NCBI GenBank assembly: GCA_029212925.1
Contig: JARGOB010000016.1
Coordinates: 1-61,786 of the forward strand
DNA: 61,786 bases
Source: Coxiellaceae bacterium
Lineage (GTDB): Bacteria > Pseudomonadota > Gammaproteobacteria > Coxiellales > Coxiellaceae
Direction of reading: 5' to 3'
Both the position numbers and the translations under genes were made by a program. This document shows positions 47,293 through 56,087 of this stretch, piece by piece. Position 1 is the stretch's first letter; each line of letters starts with the position of its first letter. Below the pieces are notes generated by a model. The model made no database searches. It saw only the letters and a list, made by a program, of their open reading frames with translations, and had not been told where the DNA came from.

Positions 47293-47667
47293 TTAACGGT
47301 TGAATCTGTCACCGCCACCGCCGTGACCACTACGTCCGCCGCGCCCACCTTGGCTGTCACGTCCGTTATTTCCGCCGCGACCACCATTGCCACCGCGGCG
47401 CCCACCGCTGCCACTACCGCCTTCTTTGGCTGGGCTCACTTTGAGTTGACGACCACCAAGGTCAGTGCCGTTCATTTTTTCACAGGCTTGATTGGCTGCG
47501 CCGCTGTCCTCATAAGTAATAAACCCAAATCCTTTTGAACGATTGGTTTCATGATCAATGATCAATTTTAGTTCGGAGATGCTGCCAAATTCGCCAAAGA
47601 TATCTTGCAGTTCTTCTGAAGAGGTTTGGTAAGAGAGGTTGCCAACGTAAATTTTTGCTTGGGACAT
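47293..47667 (-). CDS. RRM RNA-binding protein with Gly/Arg-rich tail
   Basis: 124 residues. One RNA-recognition motif with RNP2 IYVGNLSY and RNP1 KGFGFITY, then a tail of RGG-like repeats (GGRRGGNGGRGGNNGR). Single-RRM glycine-rich proteins occur in cyanobacteria and many gammaproteobacteria and are often cold-induced. Upstream of, and close to, the hydrolase-merR-GFA genes. Confidence 0.92.
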   Translation of the reverse strand: MSQAKIYVGNLSYQTSSEELQDIFGEFGSISELKLIIDHETNRSKGFGFITYEDSGAANQACEKMNGTDLGGRQLKVSPAKEGGSGSGGRRGGNGGRGGNNGRDSQGGRGGRSGHGGGGDRFNR

Positions 47668-47749
47668 TGCGGACTGCCTTTATGATTAATACAGAGTGTG
47701 TCAGTGCATTGATGCGTTACACTGCGCGAATTATATCAAACCTTTGAGA

Positions 47750-48625
47750 TCAAGTCTTGCTCGCTAGTGTAAGTAATGATTGCCAGTCACCGTAGCCACC
47801 GTCAATACTCCAATAAACTGATAATAAAACTTGTACAAAGTGCCATAGCTTAATGCGTTGAGCATCTAAACCGGTGAGTTCACTGAGTAACGCAATGCGT
47901 CGTTGAATCAGTTGATGTGGTTTAGGGTGTTTAAAAATTTGCGGCATGGGGTTGCGCAAAAATGCACCGACCTCATAGGCGGGTTCACCGATCACGCCTT
48001 TGGGGTCGATTGCTAACCATTGTTGCCGTTCGCATCGCAAGATATTGTCATGGTGTAAGTCACCATGCAAAACCACTTCGTTGTGTTGATCTTGCAGTAA
48101 TTCATGGCTGACACCTATCGCTTTAGCGGTTAATTTTTTATCAATTGAAGGGTGAGGTTTGAGTTGATCAAGCCACTCTTTAATATGGGGGAAGCTGTGA
48201 TTGTCTTCGGCTGATCGCTATAGTCGTTGCATTACATCAGCGGCGGCTTTACAGGCTTGGTCATCATCGCCTTGGATAAATAAATTTTTTAGCGTGTCAC
48301 CCGGTTGGCATCGTTCAAGCAATAACCAGCCTTGTCCAGCGTCGCTGTCAATTAATTGCACAGCACCTTCGCCGTTATAGTGTTGCAGTGTTTGAACTTC
48401 TTGGCTGATCTCTGGGTTGGGCACGCCAATTTTTAATGCGACGGCATTACCGCTTTGATCAACACCCGGTGCGACATAATTAAAACTTAAATCTGCAAAC
48501 GGTGGATGCAATTCAATATTCAGTTGTTGTTGCAGTTGTTGTAACTGTTCGGCTAATTGTGTAAGCCATTGCTCACCTTGTTCGCCGTATAAGTCGCTAA
48601 TATTTTTTTGTAATGTTTTATTCAT
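47750..48625 (-). pseudogene. APH(6)-type aminoglycoside/hydroxyurea kinase gene with one amber codon
   Basis: One reading frame of 292 codons from ATG 48625 (MNKTLQKNISDLYGE) is interrupted only by TAG at 48220-48218, after residue 135 (VMQRL). The frame continues with the catalytic loop VVLHGDLHHDNILR and IDPKGVIGEPAYEVG, as in the streptomycin 6-kinase family. ATP-site region VALKIGVPNPE is upstream. Either a recent loss of function, a sequencing error or amber read-through. The downstream part alone would lack the N-lobe. Confidence 0.82.
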
Positions 48626-48749
48626 GTGCGAAGTATATCTAAAATCGTTAACTAGATACCAGTTTTATTCATAGTGTTGCGCTTTTAGTTGTGCCGTTGT
48701 ACGTTGGACGCATAAGGGAGTGGAGGCTGTAGCAAAGGGAGGCGCGGTT

Positions 48750-49580
48750 ATGAGAGATAAGGTACTCGAGAAATTTCAAATTAATATTGGTCGATTAGCG
48801 GATGACCCTACTTATAGGTCTGCTAAATTACAAGTGTTCACAGAGTCGGAGTTTTCTAGTTTTGGTATTGTAACAAACGGCATTGAATGTTTGGGATATG
48901 TAGAGGCACAAGCACAGCGATTACAACGGCAATTAAAACAGCATAACTCCGCTGGCTACACGTGTGATGTCACCACGACTGGTTGGGGTGCTGGGTTAGT
49001 TGGTGGTGTGGTGATGGCTGCTTTTATTGGTTACCTGTTAAAACTGATAGGTGACATGCCGTATGAGTTTTTTAATGAGCAACATGGCAAATCAAAAACG
49101 ACATTTTTGTTTTTGTGTATTATTGGCGCAGTGGTGGATGTCGCGGCGATGATTGTTAGCGGGTTAAAACTCCAAAATCGCTATAAACAGAATAGGCAAG
49201 CGTACTTTGCAAATGGCTATTGTAATAATTCAAAAGTGATTGAAATTAACCGTTTAGTGTCATTGTGTAGGCCCTTTAAATCACTGGCAACGATTGGTAC
49301 GTTGGGGGCCAGTGCATCGGCATTCGAACAGATCGAATGTTTAGGTAAGCTAATATTCGGTATTAAAAAAGCGCGTGGTTTTTATCAGCAGAAGATGCAC
49401 GCTACCGCTAAGAAAACGGGTGCCAGATGCTATTTATTAGCGGGCTCAGCTTCGATTGACTCTGATGCCATAAATCGCTTGTTCAGAGTGTTTCTGCAAA
49501 ATATCGCTGGAGCCGTTGTGCAGACTTCTGCGCACGTTGTTCAACCTACGGCACCACAATGGGGCCAGAGCACTGTATAG
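48750..49580 (+). CDS. Predicted membrane protein, 276 aa, unknown
   Basis: Starts at ATG 48750 (MRDKVLEKFQINIGRL) after AAGGGAGG. Two hydrophobic segments (GWGAGLVGGVVMAAFIGYLLKLIG and FLFLCIIGAVVDVAAMIVSGL) separate a charged N-terminal part of about 80 residues from a C-terminal cytoplasmic part rich in Cys, Lys and Ala. No family recognised. Not clearly linked to its neighbours. Confidence 0.65.
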   Translation: MRDKVLEKFQINIGRLADDPTYRSAKLQVFTESEFSSFGIVTNGIECLGYVEAQAQRLQRQLKQHNSAGYTCDVTTTGWGAGLVGGVVMAAFIGYLLKLIGDMPYEFFNEQHGKSKTTFLFLCIIGAVVDVAAMIVSGLKLQNRYKQNRQAYFANGYCNNSKVIEINRLVSLCRPFKSLATIGTLGASASAFEQIECLGKLIFGIKKARGFYQQKMHATAKKTGARCYLLAGSASIDSDAINRLFRVFLQNIAGAVVQTSAHVVQPTAPQWGQSTV

Positions 49581-49625
49581 GGTGTTATGATATGCTGCTG
49601 GTTTAACTGATGGTGTGGGAGTGTT

Positions 49626-51293
49626 ATGAAGCGGATGCAGCAACTTATTTGTACGTTTGGTTTGTTGGCTATGATGGTGACAGCCAGTGCGCAAACAACG
49701 CATTATTATTTTATTAATGATTCACAACAGAACCTCTATGCGCGTTGGGGCAGTGATGGCAAGGTGGTTACTGTGGCGCCATGGCAGAAGCGGTTATTAG
49801 CGAGCGATAAAAGCAACAGTGGCACCTATCAACTAGCACTCAGTCATCAGCCAGATAATTTGCAACAAGCACCGTTGCAATTATCTTTGCAATTAAATAA
49901 AAAATATAATGACCAGATGAGTTTGCAGTTATTATCTGCTACAGGTCAGCAAACTCTAGCATTAAAACACAGCGATAGTTTTAAACCGTCGAGCTTAGTA
50001 GCTGCTGTTGACGAGGTACAGGTTAATAGTAGTGAAAATTTTGACTTTGATAATAAAAGCTATCATCTCTATCAGGCGGATATGAAATACAACAATATTT
50101 TTTCGCCAACGCGTGAAGTGGATATTACATTGCATCAAACCTTGCAGCGCTATCAGCGCAATGATAATGATGCCAATCAGTTGGATATATTAACGTATAA
50201 CGTGCAGCTGTGGGATGACTTTTCTGACTTGGGTGGTATGCGTTTAAATCAAGCATCACGACGCGCCACATTAATTCCCACCAAGATTGCTAATTATGAT
50301 GTTGTGGTGGCGGAAGAGTTGATGTCGGAAGATGGTTTGCAAGGGCGCAGAAAGAAATTTGTTGCAGCGATGAAGCAGCAAGGTTATTCCTACAGCTATG
50401 GCCCGATCCCAAGAAGTCTTGGTCTATCGAGTGGAGTAATGATCTTTAGTCATTGGCCGCTAAGTCATTTTCAACAGTTGAAGTATCCATCGAAAGATAC
50501 ACACGGCGTTGATAGCATGTCAAATAAGGGTGTGTTATACGCACAAGTGAATAAGCGTGGCAAAATTTATCATTTATTTGCGACGCATACACAGGCGGAT
50601 GAACCTGCTGATAACCACAGTAAAGATGTTGCGGCACGCGACCGACAGTTTTTGGATTTATTTGGTTTTATAAAAGCGCAGCATATTCATGCTGGTCAAC
50701 CGGTAATTGTTGCCGGTGATTTAAATGTAGATTATGCGGGTGTAACTGCGAAGAGCTTGTCTAACCCCGTCATTGCGAAGAGCCTGTCTAATCCGCGTCA
50801 TTGCGAGGAGCTTGCGCCGAAGCAATCTGGATTGCCGCGCCACTGCGTGGCTCGCAATGACGAAGCACCAGCAGTAGCCCGCAATGACAGCACTTGTCAT
50901 CCCGGACTTGTGTCTTGTCATCCCGGACTCGATCCGGGATCCAGTCAAAACAGCGCGCAGGAATACCAAGCAACCATCGCTCAACTGACCAGCAGAAACC
51001 AAGCATGGGACAACATGGCCGGGATGCCATACGGCAGCAACCCTGCCATCAATTTAATGAACACTGATAGCACACCAGCAATGGTTGATTATATTTTAAT
51101 GCTGGGGCAGCCATTCATGGCAACACAGGCATTTACAAAACACAGCCGCATACGTGTAATACGCGCACCGGAAGTGGCGCAAATGTATGCCGGTGGCCAT
51201 GCATTGGATGCCAGTAAAAAACCATTTGCTGAATTGGATTTGTCTGATCATTTCTCACTCGAGGCGGAGCTTTATTTTTCCTCGAACACATAA
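49626..51293 (+). CDS. Exported sphingomyelinase-like phosphodiesterase (EEP fold) with repeat insertion
   Basis: 555 residues: signal peptide (MKRMQQLICTFGLLAMMVTASA), an N-terminal domain of about 160 residues, then an endonuclease/exonuclease/phosphatase domain with LTYNVQLWDD, VVVAEELMSEDGLQGRR, FATHTQADE, IVAGDLNVDY and the final LSDHFSLEAEL. The arrangement resembles bacterial sphingomyelinase C. Residues about 373-440 (50741-50945), between the GDLN motif and EYQATIAQL, are encoded by two kinds of dispersed repeat inserted without breaking the frame; without them the length would be about 488. Activity would be on host sphingomyelin or another phosphodiester (inference). Confidence 0.85.
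   Translation: MKRMQQLICTFGLLAMMVTASAQTTHYYFINDSQQNLYARWGSDGKVVTVAPWQKRLLASDKSNSGTYQLALSHQPDNLQQAPLQLSLQLNKKYNDQMSLQLLSATGQQTLALKHSDSFKPSSLVAAVDEVQVNSSENFDFDNKSYHLYQADMKYNNIFSPTREVDITLHQTLQRYQRNDNDANQLDILTYNVQLWDDFSDLGGMRLNQASRRATLIPTKIANYDVVVAEELMSEDGLQGRRKKFVAAMKQQGYSYSYGPIPRSLGLSSGVMIFSHWPLSHFQQLKYPSKDTHGVDSMSNKGVLYAQVNKRGKIYHLFATHTQADEPADNHSKDVAARDRQFLDLFGFIKAQHIHAGQPVIVAGDLNVDYAGVTAKSLSNPVIAKSLSNPRHCEELAPKQSGLPRHCVARNDEAPAVARNDSTCHPGLVSCHPGLDPGSSQNSAQEYQATIAQLTSRNQAWDNMAGMPYGSNPAINLMNTDSTPAMVDYILMLGQPFMATQAFTKHSRIRVIRAPEVAQMYAGGHALDASKKPFAELDLSDHFSLEAELYFSSNT
50741..50945. repeat. In-frame composite of GTCATTGCGAG- and GTCATCCCGG-type repeats
   Basis: Two to three GTCATTGCGA units (from about 50769), GAAGCAATCTGGATTGC and its inverse ending GCTCGCAATGACG, then CTTGTCATCCCGGACT twice, ending with GATCCGGGATCCAGTC. 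Both families are found elsewhere in the window (53.8 and 12.1 kb). The insert lies inside a coding sequence, keeps the frame and contains no stop. Confidence 0.85.
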
Positions 51294-51385
51294 TATGGTA
51301 GGCTTAATTGGCTTGGTTTGTTTGGTGTGTTATTGTCGCAAATAGATGCCAAGTCTTAGGCGAAATTTATATTAAGAAGGAAATA

Positions 51386-51895
51386 ATGAAAAGGATTTTA
51401 ATGCGTGTTGTGGCGTTGGTTTTGGCTCCTACTCTAGCGAAGGCTGTTACGTTCCACGATTTTTTTGACCCGCCATCACATTCCCGGCCTGTCATGACTT
51501 TTACCTTAACTACGGGCGCCTTGGCTGGCGGTACTGTTGCATGTGTTTGTACGAACGTTCCAGCAGTAACGATTATTGCCTATGGGTCAACGGATTGTAC
51601 GGTTGGTGCAGGCCCCACGGGGACTTTTGCGCAAACAACTATTGACCCAGCAGAGGCGCCTGGTGGTGTATTTTCTGCTAGTGCAAGTGAGGCGTATATG
51701 CAAGCTAGTTATGGTGTGGGTGCTAGATGCCTGAAGCTTACTGTAAATGATGGTGATGGTACCTTTAAAGACTTGCTGCTTACTAATATACAATCAAATG
51801 GTGACTATACATTGGCAACATCTAGTTCAAATTTTTATACTAGTGGTCATGTCATTACTACGGCCACACAAAATTGCGTAAATGATGGCTGCTAG
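51386..51895 (+). CDS. Exported protein, 169 aa, unknown
   Basis: Starts at ATG 51386 after AAGAAGGA; longer starts add an unlikely N-terminus. Signal peptide MKRILMRVVALVLAPTLAKA, then a Thr/Gly/Ala-rich beta-type region with several Cys (VACVCTN, STDCTVG, ARCLKL, QNCVNDGC). It ends 9 bp before the candidate RiPP precursor and could share its transcript. No family recognised. Confidence 0.65.
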   Translation: MKRILMRVVALVLAPTLAKAVTFHDFFDPPSHSRPVMTFTLTTGALAGGTVACVCTNVPAVTIIAYGSTDCTVGAGPTGTFAQTTIDPAEAPGGVFSASASEAYMQASYGVGARCLKLTVNDGDGTFKDLLLTNIQSNGDYTLATSSSNFYTSGHVITTATQNCVNDGC

Positions 51896-51904
51896 GGGGG
51901 GTGT

Positions 51905-52063
51905 ATGAAAAATTTCATTGAAATGAAGGCGTGGGTTCCGCCACAATGCATCATGTTGTCTAATATCAATAAAATTACATCTGGGACTGACGCGGAGATT
52001 CTAATGGAAAATTCCACAACCACTGGGGGGTGTACAGCTAAGGGTGGTTTTTTTTCGGGGTGA
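51905..52063 (+). CDS. Candidate lasso-peptide precursor, 52 aa
   Basis: The small gene lies 41 bp upstream of an asparagine-synthetase-like cyclase. The leader has the aromatic-xx-Pro signature of lasso leaders (KAWVPPQCIML) and a Thr two residues before a Gly (KITS|GTDAEILME). Cleavage after Ser26 would give a 26-residue core starting Gly1 with Glu at position 9, the geometry for a nine-residue macrolactam ring; the tail is STTTGGCTAKGGFFSG. The start follows a G-rich stretch (AGGGGGGG). Alternative: another AsnB-dependent RiPP class. Core boundaries are inferred. Confidence 0.65.
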   Translation: MKNFIEMKAWVPPQCIMLSNINKITSGTDAEILMENSTTTGGCTAKGGFFSG

Positions 52064-52101
52064 TTGTGGCCATAGCTATTCCACGAATATATTGATCAAC
52101 T

Positions 52102-53811
52102 ATGTATGCACATACCAATTGTAAATATCCAGTTTATTTTAGTGGCCGTTTCGGAGATTTTTCAAAATTAAATGATATTTATTTTTTTCCTCAGTGCTTA
52201 TTTCGGTTAACCTCAAATGAGCTTCTACTGGCACGATATAAGCAACAATCTAATCCCGGATATTTATTCAATCGCATTATTGGTTCATTTGCGATTACGA
52301 TCTGGGACCAAAAACAACAACAATTAATATTAGCGCGTGATCCTTTGGGTGTTCAGCCGCTATTTTATGCAACGGGTAAAAAAACCGTGGTGGGTGATCA
52401 TCCTGCGGCTATGGTGGCCGATCACCCAGAGCTCAAGCAAAAGCTAAACGATCAATGGGCGATTGATTACTTAAGAGGGGCAGATACTTTTACTGAAGAT
52501 ACGATTTATAAGGCCATCAAACGAGTAGAGCCGGGTTATTATATCGTTATTCAAAATAACCAAGTAGTTAAAAAAGTTAAATACACCGATATTGAAGCGC
52601 ATCAACCGATCGAGTATAAAAACGATAATGACTATATCGATCATTATTGTGATTTGATGGAGCAAATTACGCGAGACACATTGCGTGGTTCGACTGTTAT
52701 TGGTTGTGAACTAAGTGCCGGTATTGATTCTACTTTGGTTACTGCTGCTGCAAAAAATAATTTAACAAATGGGCAGCGTATTAAAACTTTTTCACATGTG
52801 ATGTCCACTGAGCAGCAACAGAAATTTAATCGACAGGATGAATCCAACTACGTTCAACAAGTACAACAATGCCTGAGCCTTACTGATAACCATGCCATCA
52901 TTGGTGACCCCGATTCTTTTGAAGCTGCTTTCAATGCGGTAGCTTCGCATGGTATGCCGAGCAGAGATTACTATACCTCTTTTAGTGACAATTTAATGGC
53001 AAAAGCTCAGCAGCAGCAAGTGAATGTGATGTTGTCCGGTTTTGGTGGTGATGAATGCGCAACATCGCATGCATCGGTATCGCCGTTTGAATTAATGAAG
53101 CATTGGCAGTTTAAAGAGCTGTATCAAATGGAAGTGGCGCCTGGGCCAATGGATATTATAAAAGCGCTAAAATTTGCTAAACGTCTAATGCGATCAGCTG
53201 GTTATGTTTACGGCCAGCCGATATATAAGCTAAAGCGTCGTATAAAGCCGCGAGGTTTTTTGATCGATCGCAATAGATCAGTACTCAATCAATCGACGAT
53301 AAAAGCTAGAAAAATTCCCAGGTACACGCGCACCTTTTCACCACTTGCTTGCACCAATCAGAGAGAGATGTTGGTTGAGAATTTATTTGGCAGTGCCTGT
53401 GGTTATTTGCGCAGTCGCTTGGAGTGCAGTGCTTTATCAGCTAAGCATTATGATCTTACTTACGCATTTCCTTTGTTGGATCAGCGTTTAGTGCGTTTTT
53501 GTTTGAATATCCCTAATCGTATGCGCAAGCACCGTGGCATGAAGCGTTATTTGGCGCGCCAAGCGATAGCGCGTTTTACTTCGCTGCCAGCGACTTATCG
53601 CAGTGCTAAATCTGGACCAAATATTATTAGTAGTATTCCACGTACGCATGGTGTGAGCGCTGCGGAATATTTAAAGCGATACGACCTAAGAAAACTGCAA
53701 CCGATTTTGCAATATATTGATTTGGAAGCGCTGCATAAGCCGCATATTAAGCCTGCAATCCGTATGCAGTGTTTAAGTTTGATTTCGTTTTATGCAAGGA
53801 CACTTGAATAA
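52102..53811 (+). CDS. Asparagine-synthetase-like macrolactam synthetase (lasso cyclase candidate)
   Basis: 569 residues. The N-terminal domain is glutaminase-like (GSFAITIWDQ, ARDPLGVQPLFY) but lacks the catalytic Cys2, and the C-terminal ATP-pyrophosphatase domain has ELSAGIDSTLV (about 203-213) and SGFGGDECATSH. Loss of the glutaminase Cys and small size fit McjC/LasC-type cyclases, which adenylate an Asp or Glu side chain and close it on the N-terminal amine. No leader peptidase or RRE gene is next to it. ATG 52102 is the first start after an in-frame stop. Another possibility is a plain AsnB homolog. Confidence 0.8.
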   Translation: MYAHTNCKYPVYFSGRFGDFSKLNDIYFFPQCLFRLTSNELLLARYKQQSNPGYLFNRIIGSFAITIWDQKQQQLILARDPLGVQPLFYATGKKTVVGDHPAAMVADHPELKQKLNDQWAIDYLRGADTFTEDTIYKAIKRVEPGYYIVIQNNQVVKKVKYTDIEAHQPIEYKNDNDYIDHYCDLMEQITRDTLRGSTVIGCELSAGIDSTLVTAAAKNNLTNGQRIKTFSHVMSTEQQQKFNRQDESNYVQQVQQCLSLTDNHAIIGDPDSFEAAFNAVASHGMPSRDYYTSFSDNLMAKAQQQQVNVMLSGFGGDECATSHASVSPFELMKHWQFKELYQMEVAPGPMDIIKALKFAKRLMRSAGYVYGQPIYKLKRRIKPRGFLIDRNRSVLNQSTIKARKIPRYTRTFSPLACTNQREMLVENLFGSACGYLRSRLECSALSAKHYDLTYAFPLLDQRLVRFCLNIPNRMRKHRGMKRYLARQAIARFTSLPATYRSAKSGPNIISSIPRTHGVSAAEYLKRYDLRKLQPILQYIDLEALHKPHIKPAIRMQCLSLISFYARTLE

Positions 53812-53814
53812 GGT

Positions 53815-53905
53815 ATGGATTGCTTCGTCGCAGGCCAGTGATGGTCTTGGTTGCTTGTCATTGCGAGCCACGCACTGGCGCGGCAATCTTTCGTCATTAT
53901 CAGCG
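53815..53905. repeat. GTCATTGCGAG-type palindromic repeat
   Basis: GGATTGCTTCGTCGCAGG ... TTGTCATTGCGAGCCACGC ... GCGGCAATCTTTCGTCAT. Same family as in the sphingomyelinase-like gene. It starts just behind the cyclase stop codon; the remaining bases to 54000 show no gene. Confidence 0.75.
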
Positions 53906-54000
53906 ATCGCAGGAATTAGCAAAATCGGTAAGGAAATGCTGTGTTAACCGTGTTAGACTGTGCCCTAATTGTGATCAAGCTGTAATAATAGGAGTTAATA

Positions 54001-54474
54001 ATGAAGCGCGGGTTAATAGCTGCCATTTTAATGGGATTAATAACAGTATCTTACAGTAGTGTAATGGCTGAGCCGCTGCCGTCAGTGGGTAGGGTCGGTA
54101 CGCTTGAGCAAGAGCAACAACAACAGGCGGTAGTGAAGAAATTGATTGGTGCATTTAATCACGCGAATCGTAAGCCGTTGTCACAAAAGCAATTAAAGTC
54201 TTTCTATAGCCCTGCCGTAACGGTTAGCGTCAATGGCGAGCAAAAAGCCGCCGGTTATAAGCAGCTGGGTAAGTACCTTGGCAAAATGTTGTCCCCGGTT
54301 AAGAGAACGTATTTCAGTATGCGTGCTGATGAGGTGATTGTTGCTGGTGAGAATGTGGTGGCTCATTACTATATTCGTCAACAAGTAGCTGGTCACTGGA
54401 AAACACAGCAAGTGATGGCTAATTTTATTTTTGATCATGGCAAGATTTCGCAATGGAGCAGTGTTACTACGTAA
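54001..54474 (+). CDS. Exported SnoaL/NTF2-like protein
   Basis: 157 residues after TAGGAG. Signal peptide MKRGLIAAILMGLITVSYSSVMA; then a cone-shaped NTF2-like domain: VVKKLIGAFNHAN, LKSFYSPAVTVSVNGEQ, VIVAGENVVAHYYIRQQ and NFIFDHGKISQWSSV. Members are small ligand-binding proteins or isomerases; the ligand is unknown. No clear tie to the RiPP-like pair upstream, from which a repeat separates it. Confidence 0.75.
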   Translation: MKRGLIAAILMGLITVSYSSVMAEPLPSVGRVGTLEQEQQQQAVVKKLIGAFNHANRKPLSQKQLKSFYSPAVTVSVNGEQKAAGYKQLGKYLGKMLSPVKRTYFSMRADEVIVAGENVVAHYYIRQQVAGHWKTQQVMANFIFDHGKISQWSSVTT

Positions 54475-54501
54475 CGCGCTCGGTTATTCCGCATCGACTA
54501 T

Positions 54502-54551
54502 TGTCATCTCGGACTTGATCCTGGATCCCGGCTCGGTGGCCGGGATGACAA
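54502..54551. repeat. GTCATCCCGG-type palindromic repeat, full copy
   Basis: GTCATCTCGGACTTGATCC followed by GGATCCCGGCTCGG and GGCCGGGATGACA: outer TGTCATC/GATGACA pairs. It lies between the NTF2-like and NSS transporter genes, where it may also serve as transcript hairpin. Confidence 0.8.
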
Positions 54552-54664
54552 TGCTGGGGCCAGCCTTACGTTGAGCTACAGAATTTTACAAACACTGAGG
54601 TTTTGCAGTCATACCCCATCCCCCGGTATACTAGTTAAAATTCTTATGCATGGAGAACAATTGA

Positions 54665-56002
54665 ATGGATAGCTCAGCTACCCGTTGGGGGTCGCGAACC
54701 GCGTTTATTTTTGCTGCAGCTGCCGCGGCCATTGGTTTAGGTAATATTTGGCGATTTCCTTATCTCGTTGGCCAAAATGGTGGTGGTGCTTTTGTTATCA
54801 CATATTTGATCTTTGTCGCAGTGCTTGGCATCCCATTGGTCTTATCGGAAATGGTGATTGGTCGCGTGGGTCGCAACAACCCAGTGGCGGCGATGCGTCA
54901 TGTGGCCGAGCGCTCGGGTCGCAGTAAGCATTGGGGCTTGGTCGGTGGGCTCACTATGTTAGCCGGCTTTTTGATTCTTACTTATTATATAGTGATTGCT
55001 GGTTGGGTATTGGACTATTTCTTTCGTGCCATTACCGGTCAATTTCATGAAGTCAATGAAGCCATTAGCCGTGCTAATTTTGAGCACATGACAAATGCAC
55101 CTTGGAAAATGCTGGTAACGACGACCGTAATTGCGGTGGGTATGGTGGTTACTATTGCGATGGGTGTTAAGTCTGGATTGGAGCGCGCTGTGTTATTTAT
55201 GTTCCCGGCGATGGTGGTGATAATGCTGGTGCTATTGGTATATTCGATATCGTATGCCGATTTTGGCCAAGCGGTAAACTATTTGTTTGTCCCACACTTT
55301 GATCAAATGACGACAAAGTCGACTTTGCTGGCGTTAGGTCAGGCCTTTTTTAGTTTGAATGTGGCGATGGGTGTTACCATGATGTTTAGCGCTTATTTGC
55401 CGAAACATATTCCGCTAGCCAGTAGTGCTGTGATTGTTGCAATTGCCGATACGGCGGTTGCTTTATTGGCTGGGCTAATCATCTTTCCGGTGGTGTTTGC
55501 TAATCATTTACAAATTGCATCCGGGCCAGGATTAATCTTTAAAACATTACCGATTGCCTTTGCTAGAATTCCTTTTGGTAATTTAATTGCCGCTTTGTTT
55601 TTCATTATGTTGCTGTTCGCCGCGTTTACTTCAGTGATCGCTTTGATGGAGACGGTGGTAGCGTGGCTGGGAGACCAATTTAATTTTAGCCGTTTCAAAG
55701 CCGCATGTTTAGCGGGTGTTGTGTGTTGGTGGTTAAGCTTGTTGACGATTGTCTCGTTCTCACATGAGGGTAGCTTTAGCTTTATCGGCGCGACGTATTA
55801 TTCAATGGTGGATTATGTTACGGCGGATATTATGTTACCGGTTGGCGGTATTTTGATTGCCTTCTTTACCGGTTGGTTATTAGATATGAAGATCTTACAA
55901 CAGGAGCTGGGTTGGCAATTAAAGGGGCCGTTGTATCAGTTATGGCGATTCTTGTTACGTTTTATAGCGCCAATAGCCATAGTGCTTATTTTGATCGTTT
56001 AG
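54665..56002 (+). CDS. Sodium-dependent amino-acid transporter (NSS/SNF family)
   Basis: 445 residues, about 11 membrane segments. Helix 1 WGSRTAFIFAAAAAAIGLGNIWRFPYLVGQNGGGAF is the signature of the LeuT/MhsT family, with GIPLVLSEMVIGR in helix 2 and FFSLNVAMGVTMMFSAYL in helix 6. Na+-coupled uptake of an amino acid such as Trp or Tyr is expected. Supplies amino acids, which fits a host-dependent lifestyle. Confidence 0.92.
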   Translation: MDSSATRWGSRTAFIFAAAAAAIGLGNIWRFPYLVGQNGGGAFVITYLIFVAVLGIPLVLSEMVIGRVGRNNPVAAMRHVAERSGRSKHWGLVGGLTMLAGFLILTYYIVIAGWVLDYFFRAITGQFHEVNEAISRANFEHMTNAPWKMLVTTTVIAVGMVVTIAMGVKSGLERAVLFMFPAMVVIMLVLLVYSISYADFGQAVNYLFVPHFDQMTTKSTLLALGQAFFSLNVAMGVTMMFSAYLPKHIPLASSAVIVAIADTAVALLAGLIIFPVVFANHLQIASGPGLIFKTLPIAFARIPFGNLIAALFFIMLLFAAFTSVIALMETVVAWLGDQFNFSRFKAACLAGVVCWWLSLLTIVSFSHEGSFSFIGATYYSMVDYVTADIMLPVGGILIAFFTGWLLDMKILQQELGWQLKGPLYQLWRFLLRFIAPIAIVLILIV

Positions 56003-56087
56003 GTTGTTGGGAGCTGCTGCTGATTATGTTACCATCGCTGCAAGTGAGGATATTGAAATAAGTGGGCTTAGGCCCCATTTGGTAGCA

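Noticed and set aside
47269..47538. Plus-strand frame opposite the RRM gene
   Set aside because: Thr/Ala-rich translation of the reversed RGG region; artefact.
53820..54059. 79-codon frame after the cyclase gene, considered as a missing RiPP gene
   Set aside because: Mostly translated GTCATTGCGAG-type repeat and overlaps the NTF2-like gene start.
54001..54474. NTF2-like protein as a lasso leader peptidase or RRE
   Set aside because: No catalytic Cys/His/Asp of B proteins and no PqqD-like fold; a repeat separates it from the cyclase.
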